Assembly (NCBI RefSeq): GCF_001639745.1
Contig: NZ_LTAX01000001.1
Location: 372,001-436,000 of the forward strand
Length of the DNA stretch: 64,000 bases
Direction of reading: 5' to 3'
Origin: Marinomonas gallaica
GTDB taxonomy: Bacteria; Pseudomonadota; Gammaproteobacteria; Pseudomonadales; Marinomonadaceae
A program made the position numbers and the translations under genes. Below the pieces are notes generated by a model. That model was not told where the DNA came from, searched no databases, and saw only the letters and a list, made by a program, of their open reading frames with translations. Shown piece after piece: positions 25,240-34,103 of the stretch; position 1 is the first letter of the stretch; every line of letters begins with the position of its first letter.

Positions 25240-26802
25240 ATGAAAAAACTCACCACGTTCACATTACCACTGATTGCATCCGTGTGCTTTAGCTCAGGGC
25301 TCATGGCAGAGAACAATACAGCTTCGCTATCGGCATCCGACTCAGTGGAAGATGCTAACACCTCTGAAATGAATCAAGGCTACAGTTTCAATCGCAAAAC
25401 AGTCATTGACTTGGCACAGCAGCTCGCACAACAGCCGATGCAAGATCCAGCTCGAGCGCCTGATGCTCTAAATAACCTTGATTACGATACTTATCGCCAA
25501 ATTAATTTTCAGCAAAACCAAGCCGTGTGGGGCAAATCCCCTACCCAATTTTCTATTCAGCTGTTTGCTCCTGGCTTTCTATATAAAGACTTAGTGGAAA
25601 TCGACGCGGTTGAGAGTGGTAAAGCGTATCCGATACAAGCAACTAAGGATTCATTTGTAACGCCTACAGATGAAATCGATCAACTTATTTCAGACGTCGG
25701 TAAATTTGCAGGTCTACGTTTGCATTACCCGATTAACCGTCCCGATTACAAAGACGAATTTATTGTTTTTCAAGGGGCAAGCTATTTCCGCGCAGTGTCC
25801 AAAGGGCAGAATTATGGTATCTCAGCGAGAGGACTGGCACTGGATGTGGCTCAGCCAACAGGTGAAGAGTTTCCGGTGTTTCGTCATTTCTGGATAGAAC
25901 GTCCTTCCTCTTCGCAACAAGCCATTGTTGTGCATGCACTGCTAGACAGTAAAAGTGTCACGGGCGCTTACCGCTTTGGCATTTTCCCAGGAGCGCCAAC
26001 ACGAATCGATGTGGAAGCCACGCTCTTTCCAAGAAAGGATCTTCAACATGTGGGACTCGCACCACTAACATCAATGTATATGTTTAACGGTGCGATGGAT
26101 CATCCTGAAACAGAGGATTATCGACGCGCTGTACATGATTCTGAAGGCTTACAAATTCAAACGGGGCGTGGTGAAACATTATGGCGCCCTCTTATGAACC
26201 CTGAGAACCTTCAAATCAGCGCATTCATGGATCAAACCCCTCAAGGATTTGGTTTAATTCAGCGTAATCGAGACTTTGAGGACTATTTAGATTTAGAGGC
26301 GCATTACCAAACGCGCCCATCTATCTGGGTAAAACCCCTGAACGACTGGGGAAAAGGTCATGTTGAGCTTGTTGAGATCCCATCAAATTCAGAAGCAAAC
26401 GATAATATTGTCGCCTATTGGCAGCCTGAGAAAACCTTGAAAAAAGGTGAGCCTTTTAACTATTCATACCGCTTAACGCTGACAAATGACACACCTGTAC
26501 TGTCTGGTAAACCACATGTGGTGCGCAGCGCACAAGGCCAAAAACTCGCCGCTGAGCACCCTCAAGTTGTTATAGATTTTAACAACATTGAAGTCCAAGA
26601 CATTAACTCTGTCGAAATAGAAGCAAGTATCAGCCAAGGCAATATTATTGAAGCACATGTCGCACCTAACCCTTACGAACAAGGCCTCAGAGCGTTCGTG
26701 ACATTTGACCCTGACAATGCCAACTCAGCTGAATTACGAGTGCAATTAAAACATGATGACACGCCTCTTGCAGCGACTTGGCTATACCGTTGGTTAAAAT
26801 AA
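25240..26802 (+). CDS. opgG: Periplasmic glucan biosynthesis protein G
   Basis: The precursor has 520 residues, with signal peptide MKKLTTFTLPLIASVCFSSGLMA. The MdoG-type domain begins at YSFNRKTVIDLAQQLAQQPM and continues through the conserved FPVFRHFWIERP and SMYMFNGAMDHP blocks, close to the usual length of the family. OpgG is periplasmic and needed to build or branch osmoregulated periplasmic glucans. ATG at 25240 is chosen because it begins the signal sequence; an in-frame TTG at 25216 would add eight residues. Its stop codon overlaps the opgH start, giving tight coupling. Confidence 0.93.
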   Translation: MKKLTTFTLPLIASVCFSSGLMAENNTASLSASDSVEDANTSEMNQGYSFNRKTVIDLAQQLAQQPMQDPARAPDALNNLDYDTYRQINFQQNQAVWGKSPTQFSIQLFAPGFLYKDLVEIDAVESGKAYPIQATKDSFVTPTDEIDQLISDVGKFAGLRLHYPINRPDYKDEFIVFQGASYFRAVSKGQNYGISARGLALDVAQPTGEEFPVFRHFWIERPSSSQQAIVVHALLDSKSVTGAYRFGIFPGAPTRIDVEATLFPRKDLQHVGLAPLTSMYMFNGAMDHPETEDYRRAVHDSEGLQIQTGRGETLWRPLMNPENLQISAFMDQTPQGFGLIQRNRDFEDYLDLEAHYQTRPSIWVKPLNDWGKGHVELVEIPSNSEANDNIVAYWQPEKTLKKGEPFNYSYRLTLTNDTPVLSGKPHVVRSAQGQKLAAEHPQVVIDFNNIEVQDINSVEIEASISQGNIIEAHVAPNPYEQGLRAFVTFDPDNANSAELRVQLKHDDTPLAATWLYRWLK

Positions 26803-28937
26803 TGATGGATCATAAAATGAAAGAATCAGGACTCTACGCATTACCCAGTGAGGCAAATCTAGACATGCCTCGTCATGAAGTTGATGAACCTAAAAAAGCC
26901 GCTAAAAAGCAGAATCAGCGTTTTTTGGTTACAACATTGCTGTCGCGCCTATTTATCATCGCAGTCACCTTTGGGCTATCAGCCTACGGTGCTAAAGAGA
27001 TGTATGAGGTATTAAGCACTAATCAAATCACTTGGTTACAGTGGTTATTCCTAACGCTTTTCTGCATCAATTTTACTTGGATTTCATTTGCGTTTAGTCA
27101 GGCGACATTAGGCCTTATTTTCAAGCTTTCGCCGTTCCGCCAGAAGCGAAGAGAAGAAGATACCGAGAGGGTAACGGCTATTCTATTACCCGTTTATAAC
27201 GAGGATCCTGTTCGTATTCGTGCGAGTATCGAAGCCATGCATGATGACCTCGTCGAAAAAGCGCCAGGGAAGTTCGCATTTTTTATTCTAAGTGACACAA
27301 ACCAAGCTGAAAACAGCATAAAAGAGAAACAAACCTTCTACCCTATTTTGAATCAAGACGAGCATGCTTGCCCTATTTACTACCGTCGACGCCTTAATAA
27401 TGCAGAACGTAAAGCCGGCAACGTCTCCGAGTGGGTCACTCGCTTTGGCAGCGATTATGAATGCATGATCGTGCTGGATGCCGACAGCTTAATGAGCGCC
27501 GAATGCCTTACTTCAATGTCACGCCGTATGGCAGCTGAACCTTCTTTAGGTTTGATCCAGACACTACCAACTATTATACGTGCAGATACGCTCTATAGCC
27601 GTATTCAGCAGTTTGCCAACCAATGCTTTGGCCCTATCTACGCAGCGGGCTTAACCACATGGCATGGCAATGCGTCTAACTTTTGGGGTCATAACGCTAT
27701 CATTCGTACCAAGGCGTTTGCAGAGGCTTGCGGACTGCCTATCTTGCCAGGTAAAGCACCATTTGGCGGCCACGTAATGAGCCACGATTTTATCGAGGCG
27801 GCATTGCTTCGTCGTGCGGGCTGGGGAGTTCGCTTTGATACCGACTTACAAGCGTCCTATGAAGAAGCACCGCCATCACTTATCGATGTTATGGTGCGAG
27901 ACCGACGTTGGTGTCAAGGGAACTTGCAGCATAAAGCATTTGTTAATGCGAAAGGGCTCCATTTTGCTTCTCGCATGCACCTAATGACGGGGATTTTTTC
28001 TTACTTTAGCGCCGTTTTTTGGTTTGCGCTGATCTCAGTCGGTTTTGCTCTAGCTGTACAAGCCCACTTTGTTCGCCCTGAGTACTTCAGTAACTTATCG
28101 CTTTTCCCAAACTGGCCAGTATTTGACTTTGAAAAAGCTCGATCACTGTTTGTGCTTTCCATGGCGCTAGTATTAGCTCCTAAACTTTTTGGCTGGCTTA
28201 ATGCCATGCTTCATTGGCGCCAGTGCCGAAAATTTGGCGGCCCAATCATGTTGACATTGGACACATTACTAGAGGTCCTTGTCTCTGCATTGTATGCCCC
28301 TATTCTGATGTTCTCTCAATTCCTCGTCGTAATGGATGTCCTTAAAGGAAGAGACAGCGGCTGGAAGCCTCAATCGCGTGATGACGGTGCTAATAAATGG
28401 TCTGAAACGACCCGCGCTCATATTTATCACACTATTTTTGGTCTACTTCTAGCTGCAAGCGCCTATTTTTTAAGCGCACAATTATTTTATTGGTCTCTAC
28501 CTATCACATTCGGACTTATTTGCTCCATTCCCTTGTCTTGGTTAAGTGGTGGCGCTAAACGCGGTAACTTGCTATCGAAACTTGGCTTACTAAAAGGTCC
28601 AGAAGAACGACGACCAACAGCCATCGTTAAACGACTTGAGCAAAAAATACATCAATTAGATCAGAATAATCCGCTAGACTTGGATCAAGACGTGCCACTT
28701 AAAAGCTACATCGACAATGTCAGCTTTTACACGTGGCACTTAGCTCAGTTACCGGAGCAGGAAGGCCAACAATTCGACCGTCATAAAGTTTGCGCCGCTT
28801 GGCAAATAGAGAGCAGCGACAGTATTGAAGAGCTTATGAGTCATTTAAATGAACAAGAGCATCTGGCCATTATCAAATACCGATCCCTATTCGTGAAGTT
28901 GCAGAAGTTTTTACCAAAAAATAAGGCCTGCGCCTAA
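26802..28937 (+). CDS. opgH: Glucans biosynthesis glucosyltransferase H
   Basis: This inner-membrane family-2 glycosyltransferase of about 711 residues polymerises glucose from UDP-glucose into the beta-1,2 glucan backbone and passes it to the periplasm. The catalytic loop is cytoplasmic: LPVYNEDPVRIRASIEAMHDDL, the DXD-type LDADSLMS, the acceptor motif SHDFIEAALLRRAGW, and the RDRRWCQGN block corresponding to Q/RXXRW. Membrane helices lie on both sides (two before, about five or six after). The most likely start is ATG at 26802, overlapping the opgG stop (TAATG); ATG at 26805 or 26817 is also possible. The cytoplasmic N-terminal arm is shorter than in E. coli, where the protein is about 850 residues. 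Confidence 0.93.
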   Translation: MMDHKMKESGLYALPSEANLDMPRHEVDEPKKAAKKQNQRFLVTTLLSRLFIIAVTFGLSAYGAKEMYEVLSTNQITWLQWLFLTLFCINFTWISFAFSQATLGLIFKLSPFRQKRREEDTERVTAILLPVYNEDPVRIRASIEAMHDDLVEKAPGKFAFFILSDTNQAENSIKEKQTFYPILNQDEHACPIYYRRRLNNAERKAGNVSEWVTRFGSDYECMIVLDADSLMSAECLTSMSRRMAAEPSLGLIQTLPTIIRADTLYSRIQQFANQCFGPIYAAGLTTWHGNASNFWGHNAIIRTKAFAEACGLPILPGKAPFGGHVMSHDFIEAALLRRAGWGVRFDTDLQASYEEAPPSLIDVMVRDRRWCQGNLQHKAFVNAKGLHFASRMHLMTGIFSYFSAVFWFALISVGFALAVQAHFVRPEYFSNLSLFPNWPVFDFEKARSLFVLSMALVLAPKLFGWLNAMLHWRQCRKFGGPIMLTLDTLLEVLVSALYAPILMFSQFLVVMDVLKGRDSGWKPQSRDDGANKWSETTRAHIYHTIFGLLLAASAYFLSAQLFYWSLPITFGLICSIPLSWLSGGAKRGNLLSKLGLLKGPEERRPTAIVKRLEQKIHQLDQNNPLDLDQDVPLKSYIDNVSFYTWHLAQLPEQEGQQFDRHKVCAAWQIESSDSIEELMSHLNEQEHLAIIKYRSLFVKLQKFLPKNKACA

Positions 28938-28942
28938 TCCCC

Positions 28943-28971
28943 AAAACCGCTACGCTGTAGCGGTTTTTTTT
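28943..28971 (+). terminator. Intrinsic terminator of opgGH
   Basis: AAAACCGCTAC-GCT-GTAGCGGTTTT is followed by more T (nine in total). Confidence 0.9.
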
Positions 28972-29219
28972 TATACTGAAGCACACAGATATAACCACTA
29001 TGATGTGTATTTCTAGGTTGATATAAAAAAGAATGAATCACGCATAACTTCAGTAAGTGGCGCTTACCTCTCCCCATTAAGCCTATTTTCATGACGTAGA
29101 TTAATAAATATCTCTTATTGAACACACGTATCTCTCATAAATTGATCTAGGTTAATTTCTTTATTCTGCTAAGGCGTATGGTTAGCACATCTTACTTGCG
29201 TCCATCAGGAGACTTTGAT

Positions 29220-29828
29220 ATGAAATCTGTAACTAAATTCGCTCTACTTTCTGCTGCAATCGTTAGCGCACCATTCGCTATGGCTCACGAAGCGGGTGAT
29301 ATGTTTGTTCGTGGCGGTCTAATCAATGTTATGCCAGACGAAAGCAGCACTGGTCTTGACCTTAGTGTGGGCAACGATCTTCAAGTTGGCCTAACAGCAA
29401 CCTACATGTACTCTGATAATGTCGGTATTGAATTGTTGGCAGCTACGCCATTTACTCACGATGTTACGCTAGCCGGTGCAGGTAAAATCGGTGAAGTGTC
29501 TCACCTTCCGCCTTCATTGATGGCGCAGTACTACTTCGGCAATGCTGAAAGCACTGTACGTCCTTACGTAGGTGCAGGCTTGAACTACACCGTTTTCTTC
29601 GATGAAGAAACAACGGGCGCCATTGCCGGTACTGATCTTGACCTTGATAACTCGTTTGGCCTAGCGCTTCAAGCTGGTGTGGATTACAACATCTCTAAAA
29701 ACTTGTTTGTAAACGCATCTCTTTGGTACATGGATATCAGCACTGATGTGAAACTCGATGGTGTTAAATCTGCTGAACTTGATATCGACCCACTAGGCTT
29801 CATGGCAAGCGTTGGCTACACTTTCTAA
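29220..29828 (+). CDS. ompW: OmpW-family outer membrane protein
   Basis: The precursor has 202 residues, with signal peptide MKSVTKFALLSAAIVSAPFAMA. The mature start HEAGDMFVRGGLINVMPDESS is the classic OmpW opening. The barrel region includes VGIELLAATPFTHDV and VRPYVGAGLNYTVFF, and the protein ends in Phe (SVGYTF), as outer-membrane barrels do for BAM recognition. OmpW forms an eight-stranded barrel with a hydrophobic channel implicated in uptake of small hydrophobic molecules. ATG at 29220 is set by AGGAGA seven bases upstream; the longer frame from 29178 would mask the signal peptide. A terminator follows, so it is monocistronic. Confidence 0.93.
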   Translation: MKSVTKFALLSAAIVSAPFAMAHEAGDMFVRGGLINVMPDESSTGLDLSVGNDLQVGLTATYMYSDNVGIELLAATPFTHDVTLAGAGKIGEVSHLPPSLMAQYYFGNAESTVRPYVGAGLNYTVFFDEETTGAIAGTDLDLDNSFGLALQAGVDYNISKNLFVNASLWYMDISTDVKLDGVKSAELDIDPLGFMASVGYTF

Positions 29829-29855
29829 GCATTGATTCGCTGCTTATGCTTTTAT

Positions 29856-29888
29856 AAAGCCCTAATGGCATACCATTAGGGCTTTTTT
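29856..29888 (+). terminator. Intrinsic terminator of ompW
   Basis: AAAGCCCTAATGG-CATA-CCATTAGGGCTTT is followed by TTT. Confidence 0.9.
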
Positions 29889-30064
29889 ACGCCTTAAAAA
29901 TATGTCAAGAAACACCCAAATCACTACTACTTTGGCAACTTCATGCATATAACCTGAAGCAACAGCACATCAAAAAAGAAGACGTCGCACTTTGTATTTA
30001 CTCCATTTCTAATTCGGTCAACACTGAAATAGTTCAAACCAAATTGGTCACAAGGAGTAATACA

Positions 30065-30643
30065 ATGAAAAAAGTAATGCCTATTTTAGCAAGCACCCTT
30101 GCCCTTACATCTTTTGCATCGGTTGCTCAGGCTCAAGACTGGAGCACGAATGAAAGTGGCTTATACGTTGGTGGTAATTACGGCTACCTTAAAGTAGATG
30201 GCGATGATGACTTCGATGACAACAACGACGTTTGGCAAGGTTTAATTGGTTACCGCTTTAATCAATATATGGCATTAGAGGGTGGTTACACGGACTTCGG
30301 TTCTTATGGCAGTGACATTGCTAATGCTGAAACGGATGGCTACAGTGCAGCGGTAAAAGGTATCCTACCTCTAACTGAGTCTATTGAGTTCTTCGCCAAA
30401 GCAGGTCAAGTATGGTACGACACTGACTACTCCGTTGCAGGCTTCAAAGGCAGTTCAGATGATGAAGCCCTATTTGCAGGAGCAGGTTTTAACTTCAAGC
30501 TGTCCGATCAATTACTATTAAATGCCCAATACACTTGGTATGACGCTGATCTGAGTGTAGATGAAGCTGCGGATGATATTGAAAATACCGACTTCGACAC
30601 AAACTTTAATCAAGCAAGTGTCGGTGTAGAGTACCGCTTCTAA
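30065..30643 (+). CDS. OmpA-like small outer membrane beta-barrel protein
   Basis: The precursor has 192 residues, with signal peptide MKKVMPILASTLALTSFASVAQA. The mature part alternates amphipathic strands and acidic loops: GLYVGGNYGYLKVDG, LIGYRFNQYMALEGGYTDFG, FFAKAGQVWYDTDYS, FNFKLSDQLLLNAQYTWYDADL. It ends ASVGVEYRF with C-terminal Phe. This fits an eight-stranded barrel of the OmpA N-terminal/OprF-like type (PF13505 group) without a peptidoglycan-binding domain. Loops are very rich in Asp, as is common in marine species. ATG at 30065 follows AAGGAG (30051-30056). No function can be given beyond outer-membrane structure or porin. Confidence 0.87.
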   Translation: MKKVMPILASTLALTSFASVAQAQDWSTNESGLYVGGNYGYLKVDGDDDFDDNNDVWQGLIGYRFNQYMALEGGYTDFGSYGSDIANAETDGYSAAVKGILPLTESIEFFAKAGQVWYDTDYSVAGFKGSSDDEALFAGAGFNFKLSDQLLLNAQYTWYDADLSVDEAADDIENTDFDTNFNQASVGVEYRF

Positions 30644-30662
30644 ATGTTTAATTTAAAGTATC

Positions 30663-30693
30663 AAAAGCCCGCACAAGAAGTGCGGGCTTTTTT
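30663..30693. terminator. Bidirectional intrinsic terminator
   Basis: AAAAGCCCGCAC-AAGAA-GTGCGGGCTTTTTT. It separates the barrel gene (+) from the converging MFS gene (-). Confidence 0.9.
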
Positions 30694-30704
30694 GTGTCCA
30701 TAAG

Positions 30705-31928
30705 CTAACGAGATGCTAAGTCAAAACGTTTTACTTGACGATAAAGACTGGTCCCCGCTATTAATGCGATAAGAGCAAAACCAACCCAAACGAACTCCCT
30801 TGGAACCGTTTCTGCTGATAGCAGAGCTCCAACACCGACGTTTCCGGTAAACGCAGCGATACCACCTACACAGGAATACAACCCATAGTAGCTGCCTAGC
30901 TCTGATTTATGACAAAACTTAGGGACATAAGAGCCAAGTAGAGGCAACACCAGCATTGAACCAAGACTGAATATTATGGCGTAAGCGATAAAATTTGCCC
31001 AAGGAAAATGTGTCACGTGCGCGAGAAAAAACAGTGAAGCGTTCCCCATCAAAAAGATCCCTAGGCCCATGGCTTTAGCGCTCCCCATACCATTAGCCAC
31101 CCAACGACTGATCGGCATTTGCAGTAAAATCCCCATAATTGAAGACGTCATGAAGACCCACGTAATCACATCGGTGCCTAATCCACGATGCTCCACTTCA
31201 CTGGGCAGTGATAAATACAATTGGTGAAAGAACAAATGGAATGCACAAGCGCAAGCAATAAACTTCATGAACTGTCGATTCAGCAGCATTGAATGCCACT
31301 GCTGCCAAAATGAAGCGCCCGGTCCACTTCGCTTTTCTTGCTCCACTAAATCGGGTAAAAAGCGCCACTGAATGACAAACAAAAGTGAGAATAATAATGC
31401 CGCACCTAAGCCTACCCATTGAAAGCTTAAACTAATCAGAGAAATCCCAAGTAATGGCCCTAAAAACATTCCTGCTTCGCTGGTCCAGTTTTGCATGGCA
31501 AAGATTCGATCCCGACGAACCTGATCGGGCGCTTCATAGGCCAAATAAGCATTACTTGAAGGCGTAAACAAAGCACCAGCAAACCCCGTCAGAAAGGCCC
31601 CAAGCAGCAATAACGGTAAATTGGCAGCAAAGCCTAATAATACAAACCCAGCCACTCGAACTAGGCATCCCATTAAGATTAAACGTCGGTAGCCTAAATA
31701 ATCACCTAATGTACCACCGACTAGAAATAAGCCTTGTTGGCTCAATACTCGAAGACCTATTACTAATCCTACATGCCAAGGACTTAGCCCTAAATTTCGC
31801 TGCAGATGATCAGCTAGATACGGCAGCAACATGTAAAAACCAAGATTGAAGGTAAAGCCATTAATCACTAATACTCGACCCGCCGCAGAGAGCTGTCGCC
31901 AGTCGGCTAAGAAATGATTTGTATTCAT
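30705..31928 (-). CDS. MFS transporter, MdtH-like
   Basis: The protein has 407 residues and twelve predicted helices. The motif GGTLGDYLGYRRLIL lies between helices 2 and 3, and the early part (FNLGFYMLLPYLADHL, FTPSSNAYLAYEAPDQVR) is like the MdtH/YceL multidrug group. It lies downstream of, and on the same strand as, a siderophore-type ATPase and permease (83 bases apart). It could belong to that operon and move a chelator across the inner membrane, but this is inference from position only. Confidence 0.82.
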   Translation of the reverse strand: MNTNHFLADWRQLSAAGRVLVINGFTFNLGFYMLLPYLADHLQRNLGLSPWHVGLVIGLRVLSQQGLFLVGGTLGDYLGYRRLILMGCLVRVAGFVLLGFAANLPLLLLGAFLTGFAGALFTPSSNAYLAYEAPDQVRRDRIFAMQNWTSEAGMFLGPLLGISLISLSFQWVGLGAALLFSLLFVIQWRFLPDLVEQEKRSGPGASFWQQWHSMLLNRQFMKFIACACAFHLFFHQLYLSLPSEVEHRGLGTDVITWVFMTSSIMGILLQMPISRWVANGMGSAKAMGLGIFLMGNASLFFLAHVTHFPWANFIAYAIIFSLGSMLVLPLLGSYVPKFCHKSELGSYYGLYSCVGGIAAFTGNVGVGALLSAETVPREFVWVGFALIALIAGTSLYRQVKRFDLASR

Positions 31929-32012
31929 ATAATTAAAAGTCGTCTGTATAGAAAAGGGCCTAGCACAATAAAAGACTAGACCTTTGTTTGAATAAACGGC
32001 GTTTATAGAAAA

Positions 32013-32849
32013 CTATAGAGCTCGTTCTTTAGTAGACTGCTCTGAGGTGACAAGCGTGTCTTTCATCGACATAAATGCTCTCGCACCACGTCGTTGGGTT
32101 CTTACAAAAGGAACACCTAGGCTATCGAGCTGAATATCCGCTTTGACCCCATAGACGTCTTCGATTAAATCAGCCGTTAAAATGTCTTTGGGAGCACCTT
32201 GCGCGACCACTTTCCCACCTTTAAGTACCAACAGGTTATCCGCGTATTGCGCCGCTAAGTTTAGATCGTGCAAAATCATCAGCGAAATCCAGCCTTTCTG
32301 CTTAGTCTGCTGGTCAAGATGATCTAAAAGCACCTGCTGAAAGTGGAGATCTAACGCACTCACTGGCTCATCTAGCATCAATATTTCAGGTTTTCGCATA
32401 AGTGCTTGCGCAAACAAGATCATCTGGCACTGTCCACCACTCAAAGTCCTGACATCTCGATTAGCCAAATGTAACAAACCTATTTGATCCAACGCCTGAA
32501 GTGCTTCTTCTAAAAGGCTGTCTCCGAGTTTTAACGATAATGCATTTAATTGGCCCAGCAGTACCACTTCCAACACACTGAGGCCTACATCAAGGTTAAT
32601 GTCCTGAGGCATATAACCAAAGCGCTGACGCCATGGGTTAAGCGTCGCTTTGGTTAATGCTGCACTTTGGTATAGCACTTCGCCAGACTGCGGTTGAATA
32701 TCACCGAACAAGGTCTTTAACAAAGAACTTTTACCCGTGCCATTTGGCCCAATAATTACATGTGTTTTACCCTGATCAAGCGTAAAATTCATGTTATCAG
32801 CCAACACAAGATCATCAAATGCTAGTGATAAATTGCGAACTTCCAACAT
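32013..32849 (-). CDS. Iron-siderophore type ABC transporter ATPase
   Basis: The protein has 278 residues. Walker A is GPNGTGKSS, the Q-loop region is FGYMPQDI, the signature is LSGGQCQ, Walker B is ILMLDEP, and the switch histidine is in LMILHDLN. The order and length match FecE/FepC/BtuD-type ATPases of iron-siderophore, heme and B12 importers. It lies two bases after the permease stop codon and so is translationally coupled to it. Together with the divergent binding protein it completes one importer. Confidence 0.92.
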   Translation of the reverse strand: MLEVRNLSLAFDDLVLADNMNFTLDQGKTHVIIGPNGTGKSSLLKTLFGDIQPQSGEVLYQSAALTKATLNPWRQRFGYMPQDINLDVGLSVLEVVLLGQLNALSLKLGDSLLEEALQALDQIGLLHLANRDVRTLSGGQCQMILFAQALMRKPEILMLDEPVSALDLHFQQVLLDHLDQQTKQKGWISLMILHDLNLAAQYADNLLVLKGGKVVAQGAPKDILTADLIEDVYGVKADIQLDSLGVPFVRTQRRGARAFMSMKDTLVTSEQSTKERAL

Positions 32850-32851
32850 GT

Positions 32852-33907
32852 TTAGCGCCTCTTACCAATAATTAGCCAAAAGAAAAACGGCACCCCAATA
32901 ATGGCTGTGACGATTCCTATTGGGAATAACGCTCCCGGTACAATCACCTTCGATAAAACGGAGGCACTGGATAATAGGAATGCCCCGACCAAAAACGATA
33001 GTGGCAAGAAATAGCGTTGATCTTCGCCTACCAACATTCGAGCAATGTTCGGAGCAACAATGCCGATAAAACCAATGATACCAACAAAACTGGTTGCGGT
33101 GGCGGTCATAACCGCAACAATAATCAATGTTTTCAAGCGTAATTGAGTGACATTGACACCTAAGCTCTTCGCACGCTCTTCGCCTAGTCTTAATGCCGTC
33201 AGTTTCCATGAGTCTTTCATTAATACTGCGGTACAACTCAAAGTTACGACAGCGGTAATGGCTACGTTGCTCCATGTCGCTTTAGTTAAGCTGCCAAATA
33301 GCCAGAATAGGATTTGCTGGCTCAACTCAGGGGATGAAACAAACTGCACTAAAGACAAAAGCGACTGAAAAAGAAATAACAAGGCAATGCCAGACAAGAT
33401 TAATTGACCCGATGTTATATGTCGCATCATCGCTAACCCAAAGAGTAAGCTTGCTGATAACATACAGCAGACAAACGCTCCGACAGGCACAGCGATTTCA
33501 GCACTCATGCCCAACGAGCCCGCATACAACATTAAGGCAGCACCAAACCCTGCGGCTGCGGCCATCCCCAAGGTGTAGGGACTCGCCATAGGGTTGTTTA
33601 ATAAGGTCTGCATTTCCGCTCCCCCTACACCCAGCGATCCGCCAACAATTACCGCCATTAAGGCAATCGGTAAACGTAAATTGGTCACGATCACTTCGGT
33701 CGTTCGAGCCACATCTACAGGTAGTCCTAGCATGTTCAAGAGGGCGTTAGAGACATCCTGAATGCCTAACAAAGAGGGTCCGGTGGCAATATCAAAAACA
33801 AACGAGCACAGTAACAGCAACAATAAACTCGTTAGAACAAACCAACGACGCTTTTCAAAACGACGCTGTGTATTGACGGCTTCGGTGATTAGGGCAGAAT
33901 TCAGCAT
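32852..33907 (-). CDS. FecCD-family ABC transporter permease
   Basis: The protein has 351 residues and about ten membrane helices. Family blocks are visible: LRLPIALMAVIVGGSLGVGGAEMQTLLNNPMASPYTLGM near the N-terminus (here quoted in part), and GFIGIVAPNIARMLVGEDQRYFLP in the second half, which contains the coupling loop to the ATPase. Only one permease gene is present, so it should act as a homodimer, as in BtuC. The substrate is probably a ferric chelate; heme or B12 cannot be excluded. It is divergent from the binding-protein gene. Confidence 0.92.
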   Translation of the reverse strand: MLNSALITEAVNTQRRFEKRRWFVLTSLLLLLLCSFVFDIATGPSLLGIQDVSNALLNMLGLPVDVARTTEVIVTNLRLPIALMAVIVGGSLGVGGAEMQTLLNNPMASPYTLGMAAAAGFGAALMLYAGSLGMSAEIAVPVGAFVCCMLSASLLFGLAMMRHITSGQLILSGIALLFLFQSLLSLVQFVSSPELSQQILFWLFGSLTKATWSNVAITAVVTLSCTAVLMKDSWKLTALRLGEERAKSLGVNVTQLRLKTLIIVAVMTATATSFVGIIGFIGIVAPNIARMLVGEDQRYFLPLSFLVGAFLLSSASVLSKVIVPGALFPIGIVTAIIGVPFFFWLIIGKRR

Positions 33908-33992
33908 ACATCTATTTTCTAGGCCACCCTTAGCCGCTAATAGGCAGGGTAGGAGTTAATGAATTAAAATTAGCCAGCAAAGTATAAACGAT

Positions 33993-34011
33993 AATGGTTT
34001 GCGAAATCATT
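33993..34011. promoter_or_regulatory. Inverted repeat in the divergent ABC importer promoter region
   Basis: AATGGTTT-GCG-AAATCATT is an 8-3-8 inverted repeat with one mismatch. It lies midway between the permease (-) and binding-protein (+) starts, with GATAAT overlapping its left edge. It is a plausible metal-regulator operator, though only a partial match to the Fur box. Confidence 0.4.
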
Positions 34012-34103
34012 TAAAATCAAAGTAAAATGTGATGCATAGGTATTTTAGATATCGAGTTTCATTCACGGAATATTTTACAGCGAATTTTACAAAGGAAATT
34101 CCC

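Noticed and set aside
32862-33275. 137-residue frame overlapping the permease gene on the same strand
   Set aside because: It is an out-of-frame shadow of the FecCD permease, rich in Cys and Arg and without a start site.
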